From the NCBI GenBank assembly GCA_029945375.1, contig CM057064.1, positions 2,356,001 to 2,420,000 on the forward strand: a DNA stretch of 64,000 nucleotides, given 5' to 3'. This stretch comes from Agaricus subrufescens. Taxonomy: Eukaryota; Basidiomycota; Agaricomycetes; Agaricales; Agaricaceae. Shown here piece after piece: positions 41,442 through 53,833 of this stretch. Under the pieces are notes generated by a model. It searched no databases. It saw nothing but the letters and a program-made list of their open reading frames with translations, and was not told the DNA's origin. Position 1 is the stretch's first letter; every line of letters begins with the position of its first letter. Made by a program: the position numbers and the translations under genes.

Positions 41442-43910
41442 ATGCTAGGTTGGACATTGGTCCAGGGACTGGCGGTATTCGTCGGTTCCGCCATTTTGTG
41501 GAAATTGACCAGGCAGTTCTTTGTCAAATCTTCTTTGGATTCCGTGGCTGGGCCGCCCGCCGCCTCCTTATTGACTGGTTTGTTGAACAGGTTCGCGCTG
41601 TCCGCCTTTTGGATGACATTACTTCAGGTCATATGAACGATATATTCGATGCTCATGCTTGGAAGTACCATGAAGATCTTTCGAAACGGTGTAAGTGGGC
41701 TCAAATCCTGGCCGGACGAGTTTATTGAATATCAGGCCTTGACAGATGGAAGTGTTGTCAAAATCCAAGCTCTATTGGGAGTACGTTGTCATGGAAAAAC
41801 TCAGAGCTCCATCACTAATAGCGTGATGAAGGAACGTCAATTGCTACTTTTTGATCCTAAAGCCCTATATCACATCCTCATCAAAGACCAGACTTATTAT
41901 GAGGAATCCGATGCTTTTCTTATGTATGTACAAGTATTTCCAAATTTTACTAACTCACGGACTTTTGTTTGATATCTCGACAGGGTGCATAAGCTGCTCT
42001 TCGGCGAAGGCTTATTATCAACTCTGGGTGAACAGCATCGTAAACAGCGTAAGATGCTGAATCCAGTATTTTCAATTGCTCATATGCGGGAGATGAGTAA
42101 GTCCAACCAGTCAATATTTCCTCTGGTAGTCAGGTTGATCTTTATTCTGTTAGCACCTATATTCTACGACGTCACAAGCAGGGTACGTAGTGTCATTCGA
42201 GTATCCATAGATGTCATACAAATCATTTGCAGCTGCACAAAGCTATTTACAACCAAACTAAGGCTTCACCCAAGGAAATCGATATACTTCATTGGATGAG
42301 CCGAACCGCACTTGAGCTTATCGGTCAAAGTGGCATGGGGTACTCGTTCGATTCACTAGATAGCTCCGAGGCTGCAGATCTACATCCGTATAGTCGGTCA
42401 GTCAAACGCTTAGGGTAAGTGCATATTGAGCCCAATCGTTACGAGTGGAATCATTGAAAATTATACCAGGGGTGTCCTTGCAGGACCTTTAGCAATTCTA
42501 TGCGCTTTCTATGTTTTGCCTGTCGCGGATAAATTCAGGTTTCCGCGTGTCAAACGATGGCTCGTTGACCATTGGCCTTCAAAATGGGTACAAGACATTA
42601 AAAACATTATTGATGTGATACACGAGAATTCTTTAGAGATTTATAGATCGAAGCAAAAAGCTATGGAAGAGGGGCAAAGTGATAACGGAAAAAAGGATAT
42701 AATCAGTATTTTGAGTAAGACTGAACTTTTTGCTATGTGTTCGAACCAAGTTGAGCTGACGGTTGCTTACAGTGAGAGCAAACGTAACTGCGACAGAGGA
42801 GGACAAGTTATCAGATGAAGAGGTATATGGTCAAATAGCGTACGCCCATTGTTACACTTAACTGAATGTCTTTTCTCACCAAAGGCACATCTCTCTTCGT
42901 TGTAGTACTTTGACATTTGCAGCAATGGACACTACTTCCTCTGCACTTTCTAGGATTCTCTCTGTACTCGCGGATCACCAGGATGCCCAGGACAAACTGC
43001 GGGCGGAACTTGTGGAAGCAAAGAAGATCAACGGTGGTGGCGAGTTGGGATATGACCAGCTTGTTGGTCTTCCATATCTCGATGCTGTTTGTCGTGAAAC
43101 TCTCCGACTGTGAGTTTTCGTGTACTGTCTATGACCGCCGAAATCATTTATGTCTTCGACTCAACTTGGCTTATTAGACATCCTCCGCTGGCAAACACAA
43201 GTCGAGTGTTAGTAACATGATTAGAATGATCTAGCTCTCTGAGCTAAACGTAATCTTGGATAGTGCGCGAACAGGCATGATTTTGCCTCTTTCTAAACCT
43301 ATCAAAACCACAAATGGGAAAGAAACTACAGAACTTCTCATTCCCGAGGGCACGACAATTCATATTTCAATAATGGGAGCGAATAGGAATCCAGATATTT
43401 GGGGAACCGATGCGCATGAATGGAAACCGGAGAGGTGGTTGAATCCTTTACCAGAAAAGGTCAAGGAGGCGCATATACCTGGTGTTTATTCCCATTTGTG
43501 AGCGATTTAATAACAACGAGTCAACAGTGTGTGTTGTTGACCTAATCTTTTCCAGGATGACATTTCTTGGTGGAAGTCGTGCTTGCATGTAGGTTTTTGT
43601 TCTCTTTGATCTCTCGTGTATTTACTTACACTCAATGAAACGTGAACCAGTGGATTCAAGTTTTCTCAACTCGAAATGAGTACGTGCATGTATCCTCCAG
43701 CACCCTACTCCAACAACTCATTATGTTTTGATAGAGGTTGTGTTGTCCGTCCTAATCACATCTTTCAGATTTCAGCACTCAGGCAAGAAAATATTATGGA
43801 AGATGACCGGCGTCGCCGCTCCCCTTGTTGAGGGAGATGATCACCGTCACCCAACAATGCCAATGATGATTAGCTTGGCAGATCAGAATATAGAGAATGT
43901 TCTTGGTTGA
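41442..43910 (+). CDS. Cytochrome P450 monooxygenase (P450-D)
   Basis: Intact array member, membrane-anchored heme-thiolate monooxygenase. Spliced frame: MLGWTLVQGLAVFVGSAILW anchor, GPPAASLLTG hinge, RYGSVVKIQALLG, ERQLLLFDPKALYHILIK, EQHRKQRKMLNPVFS, QSGMGYSFDSLDSSE, a KRWLVDHWPSKWVQD segment, KKDIISIL, RANVTATEEDKLSDEEVYG, I-helix AAMDTTSSAL, RETLRL, GANRNPDIWGTDAHEWKPER, heme loop FLGGSRACIG and C-terminal FRFQHSGKKILWKMTG. Every intron is short and GT-AG, and no stop interrupts the frame. Same intron pattern as B and E. Upstream spacer shared with P450-C. Substrate unknown. Confidence 0.9.
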
Positions 43911-44603
43911 TGTAACTACCTTTCTTGACTACTCAATGATACTATTATGCCTAAGCGTCTTTTTTTCCGTTGCGATGTCATTCATTTTTCGTGATTATCC
44001 AACCTTGAAACCTCTCTTCTTCATCAAAGAAGAGCATATCAAGTTCAAGCCCGAATTGACATAGGGATCGGGCGATGTAGTTGAAGCTGTTACCAGAACA
44101 AATCAGAGGAGTACAGTTGAACGTCACACTGGGTAGCATCACCGCAAGAAGTTGCGTTGGTGAATGAGAGGAAGGATTCAACGACGCCCTCCCTGTTGAT
44201 CCACTTGATACCCACAGCACGAGACGGGCCCGACTATGTCCTTGTTACGGCGTGGTGATTGGTGACGGAGCCGGCCATCTGACAAGTAGTCTAACGTTTG
44301 ACTGCTGATGCCGTTATTCCATGGGGCCGGTAGCGAAAGTATCCGTGTGACTCGGGCTGACGCTTTATTAGTGCTTCGATTTTCGCAACTGCACTCGACG
44401 TGTGCCCTCAGGTTCACCAGCTTCATCTTATCATTCCGCTGTGACTCGAAAGGCATTTGCTAATTTGTTCGGCCTTAAAATTTATCGACCCTCGCCCACG
44501 GTAGTGTGTCCCCCATCCCCACAACGTTGAAACAGGCTCCCATTCCTCTATTCCACAGTTTCGCAAATCCCAACTCAATCCTTCCAAACAAGGGAGTTTC
44601 ACG
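43911..44603. other. Spacer between P450-D and P450-E
   Basis: About 690 bp, no gene. It does not obviously match the B/C and C/D spacers, so E separated from D earlier or through a different event. Confidence 0.45.
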
Positions 44604-47077
44604 ATGCTGGACTCAGTGCTGGTACAAGGGGTCATCCTCTTATGCGCTTCTTTGATTTTCTGGAGGCTGGCTCGGGAGTTTATCGTCAAGTCGTCGTTGG
44701 ACCTGATTCCTGGACCACCTGCAGCTTCTTTCTTGACTGGTGAGTAGGAAATGGCTTGTGTTTACCCTGTTCTCATCACTAGCGGTTAGGCCATATGCAG
44801 GATTTATTCAATGCTAGTGCTTGGAAGTACCATGACGACATTTCAAAGCGATGTGAGATGATTTCAATCCCAAGTAAGCGAATTCGTTGGGTCTCAATCC
44901 TTCACAGATGGAAGTATTATCAAAATCAAGGCACTGTTAGGAGTATGTCGTAATCCTGGCAAACTTAATTCTCCATCACTCATGATGATATACTCAAAGG
45001 AACGTCAATTGATAGTCTCTGATCCCAAAGCGCTGCAACACATTCTCGTCAAAGATCAATCTTTCTATGAACAATCTGATGCTTTCATCACGTGTGTTCA
45101 AGTGTCAGATCGCGTTTGTTAACTCAGGAAACTGAAGTGCCAAATCTACAGGGTTAACAAACTACTCTTTGGTGAAGGCTTATTGGCCACGATAGGTGAA
45201 CAACACAGGAAACAGCGCAAATTACCGAATCCAGTATTTTCAATCGCTCATATGCGTGAGATGAGTAGGTTTTATTCTGTATACGTACCCCTCGTCTGAG
45301 TGAAATTGAATTTTCCCCCAACTAGCGCCAATATTTTATCAAGTAACACGCCGGGTATGTGGTGTTATTCGAGTATCGATAAAATTTACAGAAACAGTTC
45401 TCAGCTACGCGAGGTTATCTTTAACCAGATTAACTCATCACCCAAAGAAATTGACATTCTTCATTGGATGTCTCGTACCGCTCTGGAACTTATTGGTCAG
45501 AGTGGTATGGGGTACTCGTTCGACTCGCTGGATGGCAGCTCCGAGGCTACCGATCAACATCCATACAGTCAGGCAGTCAACCGTGTAGGGTAAGTATGTC
45601 TAATGCAGGTCCACAGGCACTAAACATCGTCGCTGAAATTGTTTTAGTGGTGCTGTAGCGGGTCCTTTAGCAAGTTTGCTTGCCTTCTACGTGTTACCCG
45701 TTGTTGATAGGGTCAGACTTCCGAAAGTCAAACGATGGATTGTTGATCATTGGCCCTCGCAATGGATACAAGATATTAAGTCGGCTATTGACGTGATACA
45801 TGAAACTGCTCTGGAGATTTATAGGGCGAAACAAAAATCTATAGAAGAGGGACATGGTGATGATGGAAAAAAAGACATCATTAGTGTTTTGAGTGAGATT
45901 TTGAGCCTTTTCCGATATGGTTGCGCTCTGATAAATTGATTATTGCTTATAGTGAAAGCAAATGTAAGTGCGGCTGAAGAAGACAAGTTGACAGATGAAG
46001 AGGTATATGGTCAAATAGCGTACGTGCATCTCACGCTTGACCAAACGACTTTTTGATCCCCCTTGCTCCCTATTCATTATAGTACATTGACATTTGCAGC
46101 CATGGATACGACATCCTCTGCGCTTTCTCGAATTCTCTCTTTGCTCGCCGAACATCCCGAGATCCAGGATAAACTACGTGCAGAACTGATTGAAGCAATC
46201 AAGATCAATGGTAGTCAAGAATTAGGGTATGACCAACTTGTCAGTCTTCCCTACCTCGATGTCGTCTGTCGTGAAACTCTCCGCCTGTGAGTTCAATTCT
46301 CTTGTTCTGTTGACGCAGATATTATTTATACACTTGGAACAATTTTGGTGCGTCAGTTATCCTCCGGTGTCTTATACCAACCGAGTGTAAGTAACACTTT
46401 AGTTAAGCCATCCGATAATATGGGCTAATTATACTCTTGGATAGTGCAGGAAAAAATATGATTTTACCTCTCTTCACACCCATCAAAACTACAATCGGAG
46501 AGGAAATTACAGAACTCGTTATTCCTCAGGGCACAACAATCCATATCTCGATAATCGGAGCGAACAGAAATCCAAAAATCTGGGGGACTGATTCACATGA
46601 ATGGAAACCGGAGCGATGGTTGAATCCTCTGCCAGAGAATGTTAAAGAGGCGCATATACCTGGAGTTTATTCCCATTTGTGAGTCGATTGATAACCATGA
46701 TCAATAGCGTTCGTTGTTGACCCTTTGCTGGCATCTTTCAGGATGACATTTATTGGCGGAAGTCGTGCTTGCATGTGGGTTACTGTTTTTGTTTTGATTT
46801 TTCTTGGGTTTATATTCAATGGAACGCGAAATAGTGGATTTAAGTTTTCTCAACTCGAAATGAGTAAGCACATACATTCTATACCTTACCACAACAACTC
46901 ATCATTTTTTCGATAGAGGTTGTGCTGTCGGTTCTACTCACATCATTCAAGTTCGAACATACGAACAAGAAAATCATATGGAAGATGTCCGGTATCGCCG
47001 CTCCCCTTGTTGAAGGAGACGACTACTCTCACCCGACAATGCCGATGATGATCGGTTTAGTGAATAAAAGGATGTAG
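44604..47077 (+). CDS. Cytochrome P450 monooxygenase (P450-E)
   Basis: Intact member with the same exon structure as P450-D. MLDSVLVQGVILLCASLIFW anchor, IPGPPAASFLTG hinge, KRYGSIIKIKALLG, ERQLIVSDPKALQHILVK, EQHRKQRKLPNPVFS (the array otherwise has ML at this place), QSGMGYSFDSLDGSSE, RWIVDHWPSQWIQD, AAMDTTSSALSRIL, RETLRL, GANRNPKIWGTDSHEWKPER, heme loop FIGGSRACIG and FKFEHTNKKIIWKM; stop at 47075. It probably encodes an active enzyme. The ML-to-LP change lies in the C-helix region near the heme propionates and is worth checking for function. Confidence 0.9.
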
Positions 47078-48038
47078 TATGTATACGTGTATATCACCTC
47101 CTTTGAATGGCGTAGTATCTGCATTACAAGGAATGTCACTTTCTAAGTTCGGCGCTGATGCCCTGAGGTTACGTTCAACAGCCGGCCCGACCTCCGTCCA
47201 CGGGTGCAGTTACACCCCAAATACTATTCGATTCTAGAGATTTGATGAGTTCCTCAGTTCTTCACCACTCTGCGCGAATTAACGTTAATCCAACGTGAAT
47301 CATATATGACCTTGAGGTTATATCATCGCAATACAGCAAGGCTTCGCGTGAAACTTCTAAGTGCCACTTCTCATGCTAGTTTGGAGATGCCACTTTCTTC
47401 TGATAACTTAATCAGGAACATGGCGGACAGGCACCACTTTACTTGGATCCGGCACTGGAGACTGGTCACCTATTTCTGGAAACCCAGCAGGTGATAACGA
47501 AGGTCGATCGTGATGGAGCTAGAGGTCTTCTTTTGTCCATTTGTGACATCCAAGTGGAATGGGGTGGTGATTTGAGCGCAACAGAGAATTGAGACTTTGG
47601 AGTGTTTTGAGTGCCCAAGGTAATACGGTACGTACATCGAGAGCCACTTGTCAATTGGAATGGTTCTTAAATTTCTCCTGTCTATCACTTTATCTTTATC
47701 CTTGTTCTTTGTAGAATCTCGTAAGTATAAACAAGGTACGATTCCGTGATGATATCTTGGGTTCCCTACAATTCGCGAGTGACCGGGGTGAGTAGTTGTA
47801 GTTTTGCATACTTAACGGTTCTCCTCACTTATCAGAACCTAGGATTGTCATTCTTACGGATTGATTTCCTGGATTTCCTACTATTTTTGAGATTCTACAG
47901 AGACTGTTAACTACACCTTGAACAAAGTGACTACCATCCTCAGCGAGGCCAAGGCCGTCGACATTGTTTTTTGCATCTCACAAGCCCGGTGGATCACTCC
48001 AGAACTGACTCAACCAAGTTTAGAGCAAGTTTTGGAAT
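47078..48038. other. Spacer between P450-E and apyrase H
   Basis: About 960 bp. Mostly non-coding, but 47901-48052 carries an isolated coding-like frame (listed separately). Confidence 0.45.
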
Positions 48039-48052
48039 ATGGGAGGCTCTAA
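47901..48052 (+). pseudogene. Isolated coding-like fragment, possibly SDR remnant
   Basis: Frame ETVNYTLNKVTTILSEAKA followed by VDIVFCISQARWITPEL, preceded by a plausible 3' splice site (TTCTACAG). The block resembles the V-D-x-x-x-x-x-A-G-x-x strand of short-chain dehydrogenases with the NAG motif lost. It overlaps the apyrase ATG by 14 nt. Could also be chance. Confidence 0.25.
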
Positions 48053-49742
48053 CCCTCTTGAACAGCTGGAAGGCGGTGTTGAACGTGATACAACTACCAG
48101 ACAAAATTGGAGGAAATATGCTATTATTGCAGTCGTGATGGCAGGTGCCCTATGGAGTACGACGATGCGGTGTGTCAACTACTCCTTGTCCAAGAACGAT
48201 GGTGTGTAGTGCTTGTAGTATCTACTTTCAGGCATACTAATGTCGTCGAGATACACCGTTTTCTGCCTATAGCAATGGCGCAAAAGTTGCAAACCCGATC
48301 ATTTTCGGCAACGACCACGAAGCGACCAGCAATGTTTTCCGTCCTTCACTGTCATGGGACACCGACCCGGACCCTTCTCGAACTCCGCAGTGCAAGCGTC
48401 CACATTCGCCGGACTTGCCCCTCGTCCAGTATGCCCTGATGATCGATGCTGGCTCCACTGGTTCTCGCATCCACATCTACAAATTCAACAACTGTGGACC
48501 GTCCGCCGAATATGAATACGAAGTTTTCAATATGACCAAACCGGGATTAAGCGCCTACGCGGGAAGACCAGAGGATGCGGCAAAGAGTCTGGATGTCCTT
48601 CTTAACGAAGCTCTTCGTGTCGTTCCAGAACAATTGAGGAGCTGTGCGCCCGTGGCCGTAAAAGCTACCGCAGGGTTACGCCTACTCCCGCCTTCGCAGC
48701 GTGACAACATTCTCCAAGCCGTGGAGGATCGCCTACGGTATCATTATCCCTTCTCATTGCCGATGGAGGATGCTGTGGTGATCATGGAGGGGAGGGATGA
48801 GAGTGTTTATGCCTGGCTCACAGCAAACTACCTTTTGAATGCTCTCCGTATGGAAAGCCTGGTTGGCACACGCTCATATGCCGTCCTCGACTTAGGAGGA
48901 GCCTCAACACAAATCGTATTTGAGCCCATCCCTGGACGATTGGAAGAGGGCGAACACAAATATGAACTGCTTTTCGCCGGGAGGAATTACACCCTATACC
49001 AACACTCTTACCTTGGCTATGGTCTAATGCAAGCTCGCAAGCATGTACATCAAATTGTGAACTTTACGTCGACACTCAGAGAGTCGCTCTCCGATAGAGA
49101 AATCAGGAATAACTTCACTGCGAATCCATGCTTGACGAGAGGTACTAAAAAAATTGTAGAAGTCGAATTTCCGGAAAATGGGGAGAAGCGGAATGTGACC
49201 ATGGGTGGTGACGAGATTGGTTCCTTCGAAGCCTGTAGTGAAGTGGTTCGGCTCGTGCTGGCCAAAGACGCGTCAGTGATAGCTTCCTTCTCTCTAACAA
49301 GTGCTGAAAGCTGAGGGGGGTCCGCTCCTATAGGATATGTGAACTCAAACCGTGTTCTTTCGATGGTGTATACCAACCTCATCTCCTTGACGCTTTCCCA
49401 TCTGGAAAAGTTCTCCTACTGTCATACTTCTACGATCGTATCTCCCCTCTCCTCTCTTCATCAAAAAGCTTACAAGGGGTGACTGCGAAAGATATAGCGA
49501 GGATGGCCGATCGTGTATGCCGCGGACAGATGAACTCTGAGGAAGAAATTTTGGTTGAACCTGAGGATAGAGCAGAGTGGTGTCTTGATTTAACTTTCAT
49601 GTATGAGCTGTTGAGTAAAGGTTACGAGTTTGATGATAGGAGGGAAATGTCGGTAGGCGCCAGGATTGAAGGGACGGAATTGGGGTGGTGTCTTGGTGCG
49701 ACTTTTGTCATGATTGGTGGGAAATTGACTTGTAAAGACTAA
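48039..49742 (+). CDS. GDA1/CD39-family apyrase (nucleoside diphosphatase) H
   Basis: Hydrolyses NDP/NTP to NMP plus phosphate; fungal homologues (Gda1/Ynd1 type) work in the Golgi lumen, regenerating GMP for nucleotide-sugar exchange. Type II membrane layout: a short cytoplasmic N-terminus, a membrane segment (KYAIIAVVMAGALWSTTM) and a lumenal catalytic domain. Apyrase conserved regions: ACR1 IDAGSTGSRIHIYKF, ACR2 KATAGLRLL, ACR3 EGRDESVYAWLTANYLL with the catalytic glutamate, ACR4 LDLGGASTQIVFEP, ACR5 YQHSYLGYGL. Introns near 48205-48270 and 49273-49332 restore the frame to ICELKPCSFDGVYQP and the C-terminal EGTELGWCLGA. N-glycosylation sequons are present, such as NYT. Donor of the segment found in P450-C. 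Confidence 0.88.
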
Positions 49743-49933
49743 GATCTTGTTTAATTGGAAATTGCTTTGGATCTGACCTTGAACGACCAAGGGGGCCCAC
49801 CGTGTACCTCTGAAAAAGTATCGTTGTGTCGACGACCGAGGTAAAGAGTTCAAGTCAATAGGTATGTCTACTTTGGATGCTCGGCCAACGAAGAGGTGTT
49901 CAGTAAAACATAAACTGTACACTCGGCGTAATA

Positions 49934-51092
49934 CACACTGGGCCGGTGTCACAATAAGGCACCTGTCTTATTGAAACATTATCAATTTTTTCGTGACTTT
50001 TCGTGACAAAAGTCACGAATTTTTCAGTATTTACTCAATAAGACACGTGGCTTATTGTGACACCGGCCCAGTGACAGGCTCCTACCCAGCTCGCTCACTG
50101 TTCACGTGAGCTTAGTCAGAAGTAAGATGGTCACTCAGTGAGCGGCTGGCACTACTTGTCGTTCGGCCATCACCGATGAACTTTTCCCGCGCGAGACAGT
50201 GTGACTGTAACGTTAGCCAAATCGGGATACTATGCGTCAACGTCGAGTTCAAGATGTGCTGCCCTTTATTGTTGAGCCATTATTTAGATAAGACTTGTCT
50301 TATATACCAATTAGTAGTGTAATGGTGTAAATTTAACTTCTAAATGGTTCTTCTGAGCTCCCAACACTGATCTTCAGGCCCCGGGCATGAAACAATTAAA
50401 TCAATGGTCTTTATTCTAACTTGTTCATGTTTGTTTAATTTGAGTCTCAGTGCTTTGAATATAACAAATTTACTTACTCAGATAATGAGCTTCATGCAGC
50501 AAGAGTCAGCTTCCAAACCTTCCAATTTTTACAGCAAGATTTAGCCGAGATCTCCAAGGTGTACTAAAACTCCCAAAAACAAAGAGTATTTCAGTCATCA
50601 TTAGCTCAATTCGGAAGTATTCGAGCCAACATTTTGCCACAAGCCTCTCATTAACATAAGCTAAACTTGTTCAGTTTTTGGATTTGATATGCGCAGTAAG
50701 TCCCGAGATATGGTGCTGCAAGGGTGGTCATGTTTAGAGGAAAAAAAAAAGGATGGATCATCAGAAATGTAATAGCCACAAATGCTCAGTCTCCTGTTTT
50801 ATTTAAAGGAAATGCATATCTTTATAAAAACTCTATCTAGGCTTGGAGGGGTTACCGATGTGCAACAACGAGGCGACGACGTTGATAGAGGGTACATTGC
50901 ACAGATAGCGTGACAGTTTAAAATTAGACTGCTTCCTTTTTTGTCCTGGGAGAATAGCTAGCATAATCATCGGTGATGCCCGAAAGACATAAAGTGCCAG
51001 CCTCTCACTGCGTGAGCAAACCCTTACTTTGTTCGTGTTTGGTCGAGTCCACTATAGGACGTACGCACGTGAGTCGGCTGGGTAGGAGCCTG
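49934..51092. mobile_element. Non-autonomous TIR DNA transposon, 9-bp target duplication
   Basis: Perfect 16-bp TIRs CAGGCTCCTACCCAGC (50075-50090) and its reverse complement (51077-51092), with weaker similarity further in (CACGTGAG). The outer flanks are GGCGTAATA at 49925-49933 and 51093-51101, a 9-bp direct repeat. Interior AT-rich, no sizeable ORF; subterminal CGCTCACTG / CAGTGAGCG hairpin on the left. TIRs starting CAGG suggest hAT (usually 8-bp TSD), while 9 bp suits Mutator-like; class left open. A MITE sits two bases inside the left end. Confidence 0.75.
49936..50073. mobile_element. 138-bp foldback MITE nested in left TIR
   Basis: Almost fully palindromic: it starts CACTGGGCCGGTGTCACA and ends with the reverse complement; arms of about 65 nt meet at a small loop near CGTGAC. 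Flanked by ACA (49933-49935 and 50074-50076). CACTG termini with a 3-bp target duplication fit a CACTA/EnSpm-type MITE. Confidence 0.85.
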
Positions 51093-51101
51093 GGCGTAAT
51101 A

Positions 51102-52018
51102 TGATCGGCGTGACAGCACCATAGTCAATTGGGCATAACAATGCATAATGAATGATGCATCTGATGTGACATAAACAAGCTTGACTCCACGCCGTGCCCC
51201 TCTCGACAAACGTACCTGTGGCCTTCTACCTCCTCAAGACACCTTTCTTGGAAGTCCGTAAGAGGGCTGACATACGGTTATACTACACTTCGTATGTGAT
51301 CAATATGTCAAACATACTTGACAGAACATTGTGAACCACGGGCCTCAAAATCCCATGAAACCAGCGAATCACAGATTACATTAAACACCGTTCAGCTTCA
51401 GGCAGCAATCCTCTCCTATTTCGCTACACGAATAACATGTGGGCGCTACGTCCAAGGTACACTGATACTACCACTTCACGACATAGCACTTTTGACTGCC
51501 ATCATGCAGTCTGTCATGGATTGCCCGCACCGGGCCCCTATAAATCCGGAACCGTAACTCTGTTTCTGTTATCTACATATTCTCGCCTAACAAACATCAT
51601 AGGTGACGGTAGTGATGGACCTGAAAACAGGAACATGTATCTATTCCAGCTGGAGCTTTACGCCTACTCGATAGCCTGAATGTCGGAAGGGAGAGTGCAG
51701 GCACGCGCCGAGTGTGCCTGTACGTACATACCTACGCTCAATGTCACTCAACTCTTACGAAAATGGATTGCTCAGTTGTCCTGTTCTATGTCTTTGTCTT
51801 TGAACATTACAGGCGCGGTATTCCAGGTATAAATACGGGGCACATTCCTGTAATTATGCTTCAGTTCCCTTGAGATTTTCGAACGACTGAGGTGGCGGTC
51901 TTATCGTTATCTAGACCGTTTACTAACTGATCTGCTCTAGATCTCTATTCCTGCTAGTTCTCTTGCGCCTCACGACCGACTGACGTTCATTGGACTGCAT
52001 ACAGCCAAGTATTCGAAC
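51102..52018. other. Spacer upstream of apyrase I
   Basis: No gene supported. Contains a TATAAATA at 51828-51835. Open frames are short and without family features. Confidence 0.45.
51828..51835 (+). promoter_or_regulatory. Candidate TATA box for apyrase I
   Basis: TATAAATA about 190 bp before the start codon, leaving room for a 5' UTR of roughly 150 nt. Sequence match only. Confidence 0.35.
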
Positions 52019-53833
52019 ATGGGAATCCCGAATCCTTATGACTTTGCCAATGTGGAAAACGGTTTGGGAACCAACCACGCAGAAACGACCAGCAGGAAGA
52101 AAGACTGGGGCAAATTTGCCATTCTTGCCGTTCTGATTGCTGGTGCTCTATGGGTTCTGGCATCGCGTTGCTGTGTGGGCCACCCATGGCAGAAGAGCAG
52201 TGGTTGGTCGTCCTCATAAAGCGTTGCTCACCGCATATACTGATGAAGTTTCAAGCTGTACTACGTTCTTTCTATGCCAGCACGATTCAAGGTGGGGCAT
52301 ATCCCATCTATGACGAGACATCCAAAGTTATTCCATCGCGTATAAACGTAAACCGCATCAGCAGCAACAAACCACTCAGCAGTGTTTTCCATCCTACATC
52401 ATGGATCAACGACCCGGACCCTTCTCGGACAACGTATTGCGATGAGCCATACCTGCCCCACTTACCCATCGTTCAATTTGCTATCATTATTGATGCTGGC
52501 TCTACCGGTTCTCGCGTCCACATCTACAAATTCAACAACTGTGGACCGTCCGCTGATTATGAATACGAGGTTACTGCCAAGGTCACACCAGGCTTAAGCG
52601 ACCATGCGAACAGTCCGGGTGATGCCGCCAAAACTTTAGACAAGCTCCTTGCATTGGCCTTTAACTCCGTTCCAGAAACCTTAAAGAGCCGCACTCCTGT
52701 GGCCGTAAGGGCTACCGCGGGATTACGTTTGCTCGGGAAAGAACAAAGCGATGCAATCATGAAGGCGGTGGAGGCTAAGTTACACGAGTGGCCCTTCCAA
52801 GTTCCGGCAACGGACGCCGCAATCGTCATGGATGGGAGAGAAGAGGGTATCTATGCCTGGATCACGGCCAACTATCTCTTGAAAACCATTCGGGCAGATA
52901 CACCACTTGATACTCAATCATATGCCGCTATTGAAATGGGAGGAGCTTCGACACAAATTGTATTTGAACCCGCCGGTGGTAATTTGGAAGACGGTGATCA
53001 CAAGTATGGTTTACGCTTCGCTGGGAGGGATCATACCCTATACCAACATTCTTTCCTTGGGTATGGTCAAAAACAAGCTCGAAAACATGTACACGAGCTA
53101 GTACATTTCACGGCGATGCATAGAGAAACCCTTTCTGAAACGGAAAAAAATGGCCCACTTATTGGGAATCCTTGTCTTGCGAAGGGGGTTGAACACATTG
53201 TGAAAATCAAGGACGAGACAGCCAAAAACGAGGAACCCGAGAAACAAGAGAAACAACTTACAGTCAAGATGGCTGGTGAGGATATTGGCTCTTTTGAAGC
53301 TTGCAGTGCGGTGGTGGACCTTGTCCTCGCTAAAGACGTGTCAGTAATCCTCTCTTTCTCTTATAAATGTTTCAATATTGACGATCGCGCGCTCATGTAG
53401 GATATGTGATCTCAAACCGTGTTCTTTCGACGGTGTATACCAGCCTTCGCTCCCCGAAGCATTCCCCTGGGACAAGATCCTCTTGTTTTCGGGATTCTAT
53501 TGGGGCATCGCTCCTCTCCTTCCTCCACCTCAACAATCAGGCTCTCTATCACGATCGGTCTTGCATGTAGGTTATATAGCAGAGCTGGCCAGGCGAGTAT
53601 GCGAGGGAGAAACGGAATGGAAAAAATATTGGCCCGAGAATGAGGAAGTTCTGCAGAAACTTCGAGGGAACCCAGAATGGTGTCTTGATTTGACTGTCAT
53701 ATACAAGATGCTGACATTGGGTTATGGGCTTGGCGATAAAAGAGAGTTGACGATTGGGAGTACTATTGATGGGACTGAACTAGGTTGGTCTCTTGGTGCG
53801 GCGCTTGTGATGGTTGGGGAGAGTGATAGGTAG
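52019..53833 (+). CDS. GDA1/CD39-family apyrase (nucleoside diphosphatase) I
   Basis: Paralogue of gene H. The first exon encodes MGIPNPYDFANVENGLGTNH and a membrane anchor (FAILAVLIAGALWVLASRC); an intron (probably 52205-52367) leads to the catalytic exon. ACR1 IDAGSTGSRVHIYKF, ACR2 RATAGLRLL, ACR3 DGREEGIYAWITANYLL, ACR4 IEMGGASTQIVFEP, ACR5 YQHSFLGYGQ are all present. The intron at about 53339-53399 joins the frame to ICDLKPCSFDGVYQPSLPEA and C-terminal DGTELGWSLGAALVM. Predicted type II membrane enzyme of the secretory pathway. The catalytic frame is also open upstream of the proposed acceptor, so the exact exon-2 start is uncertain. Confidence 0.87.
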
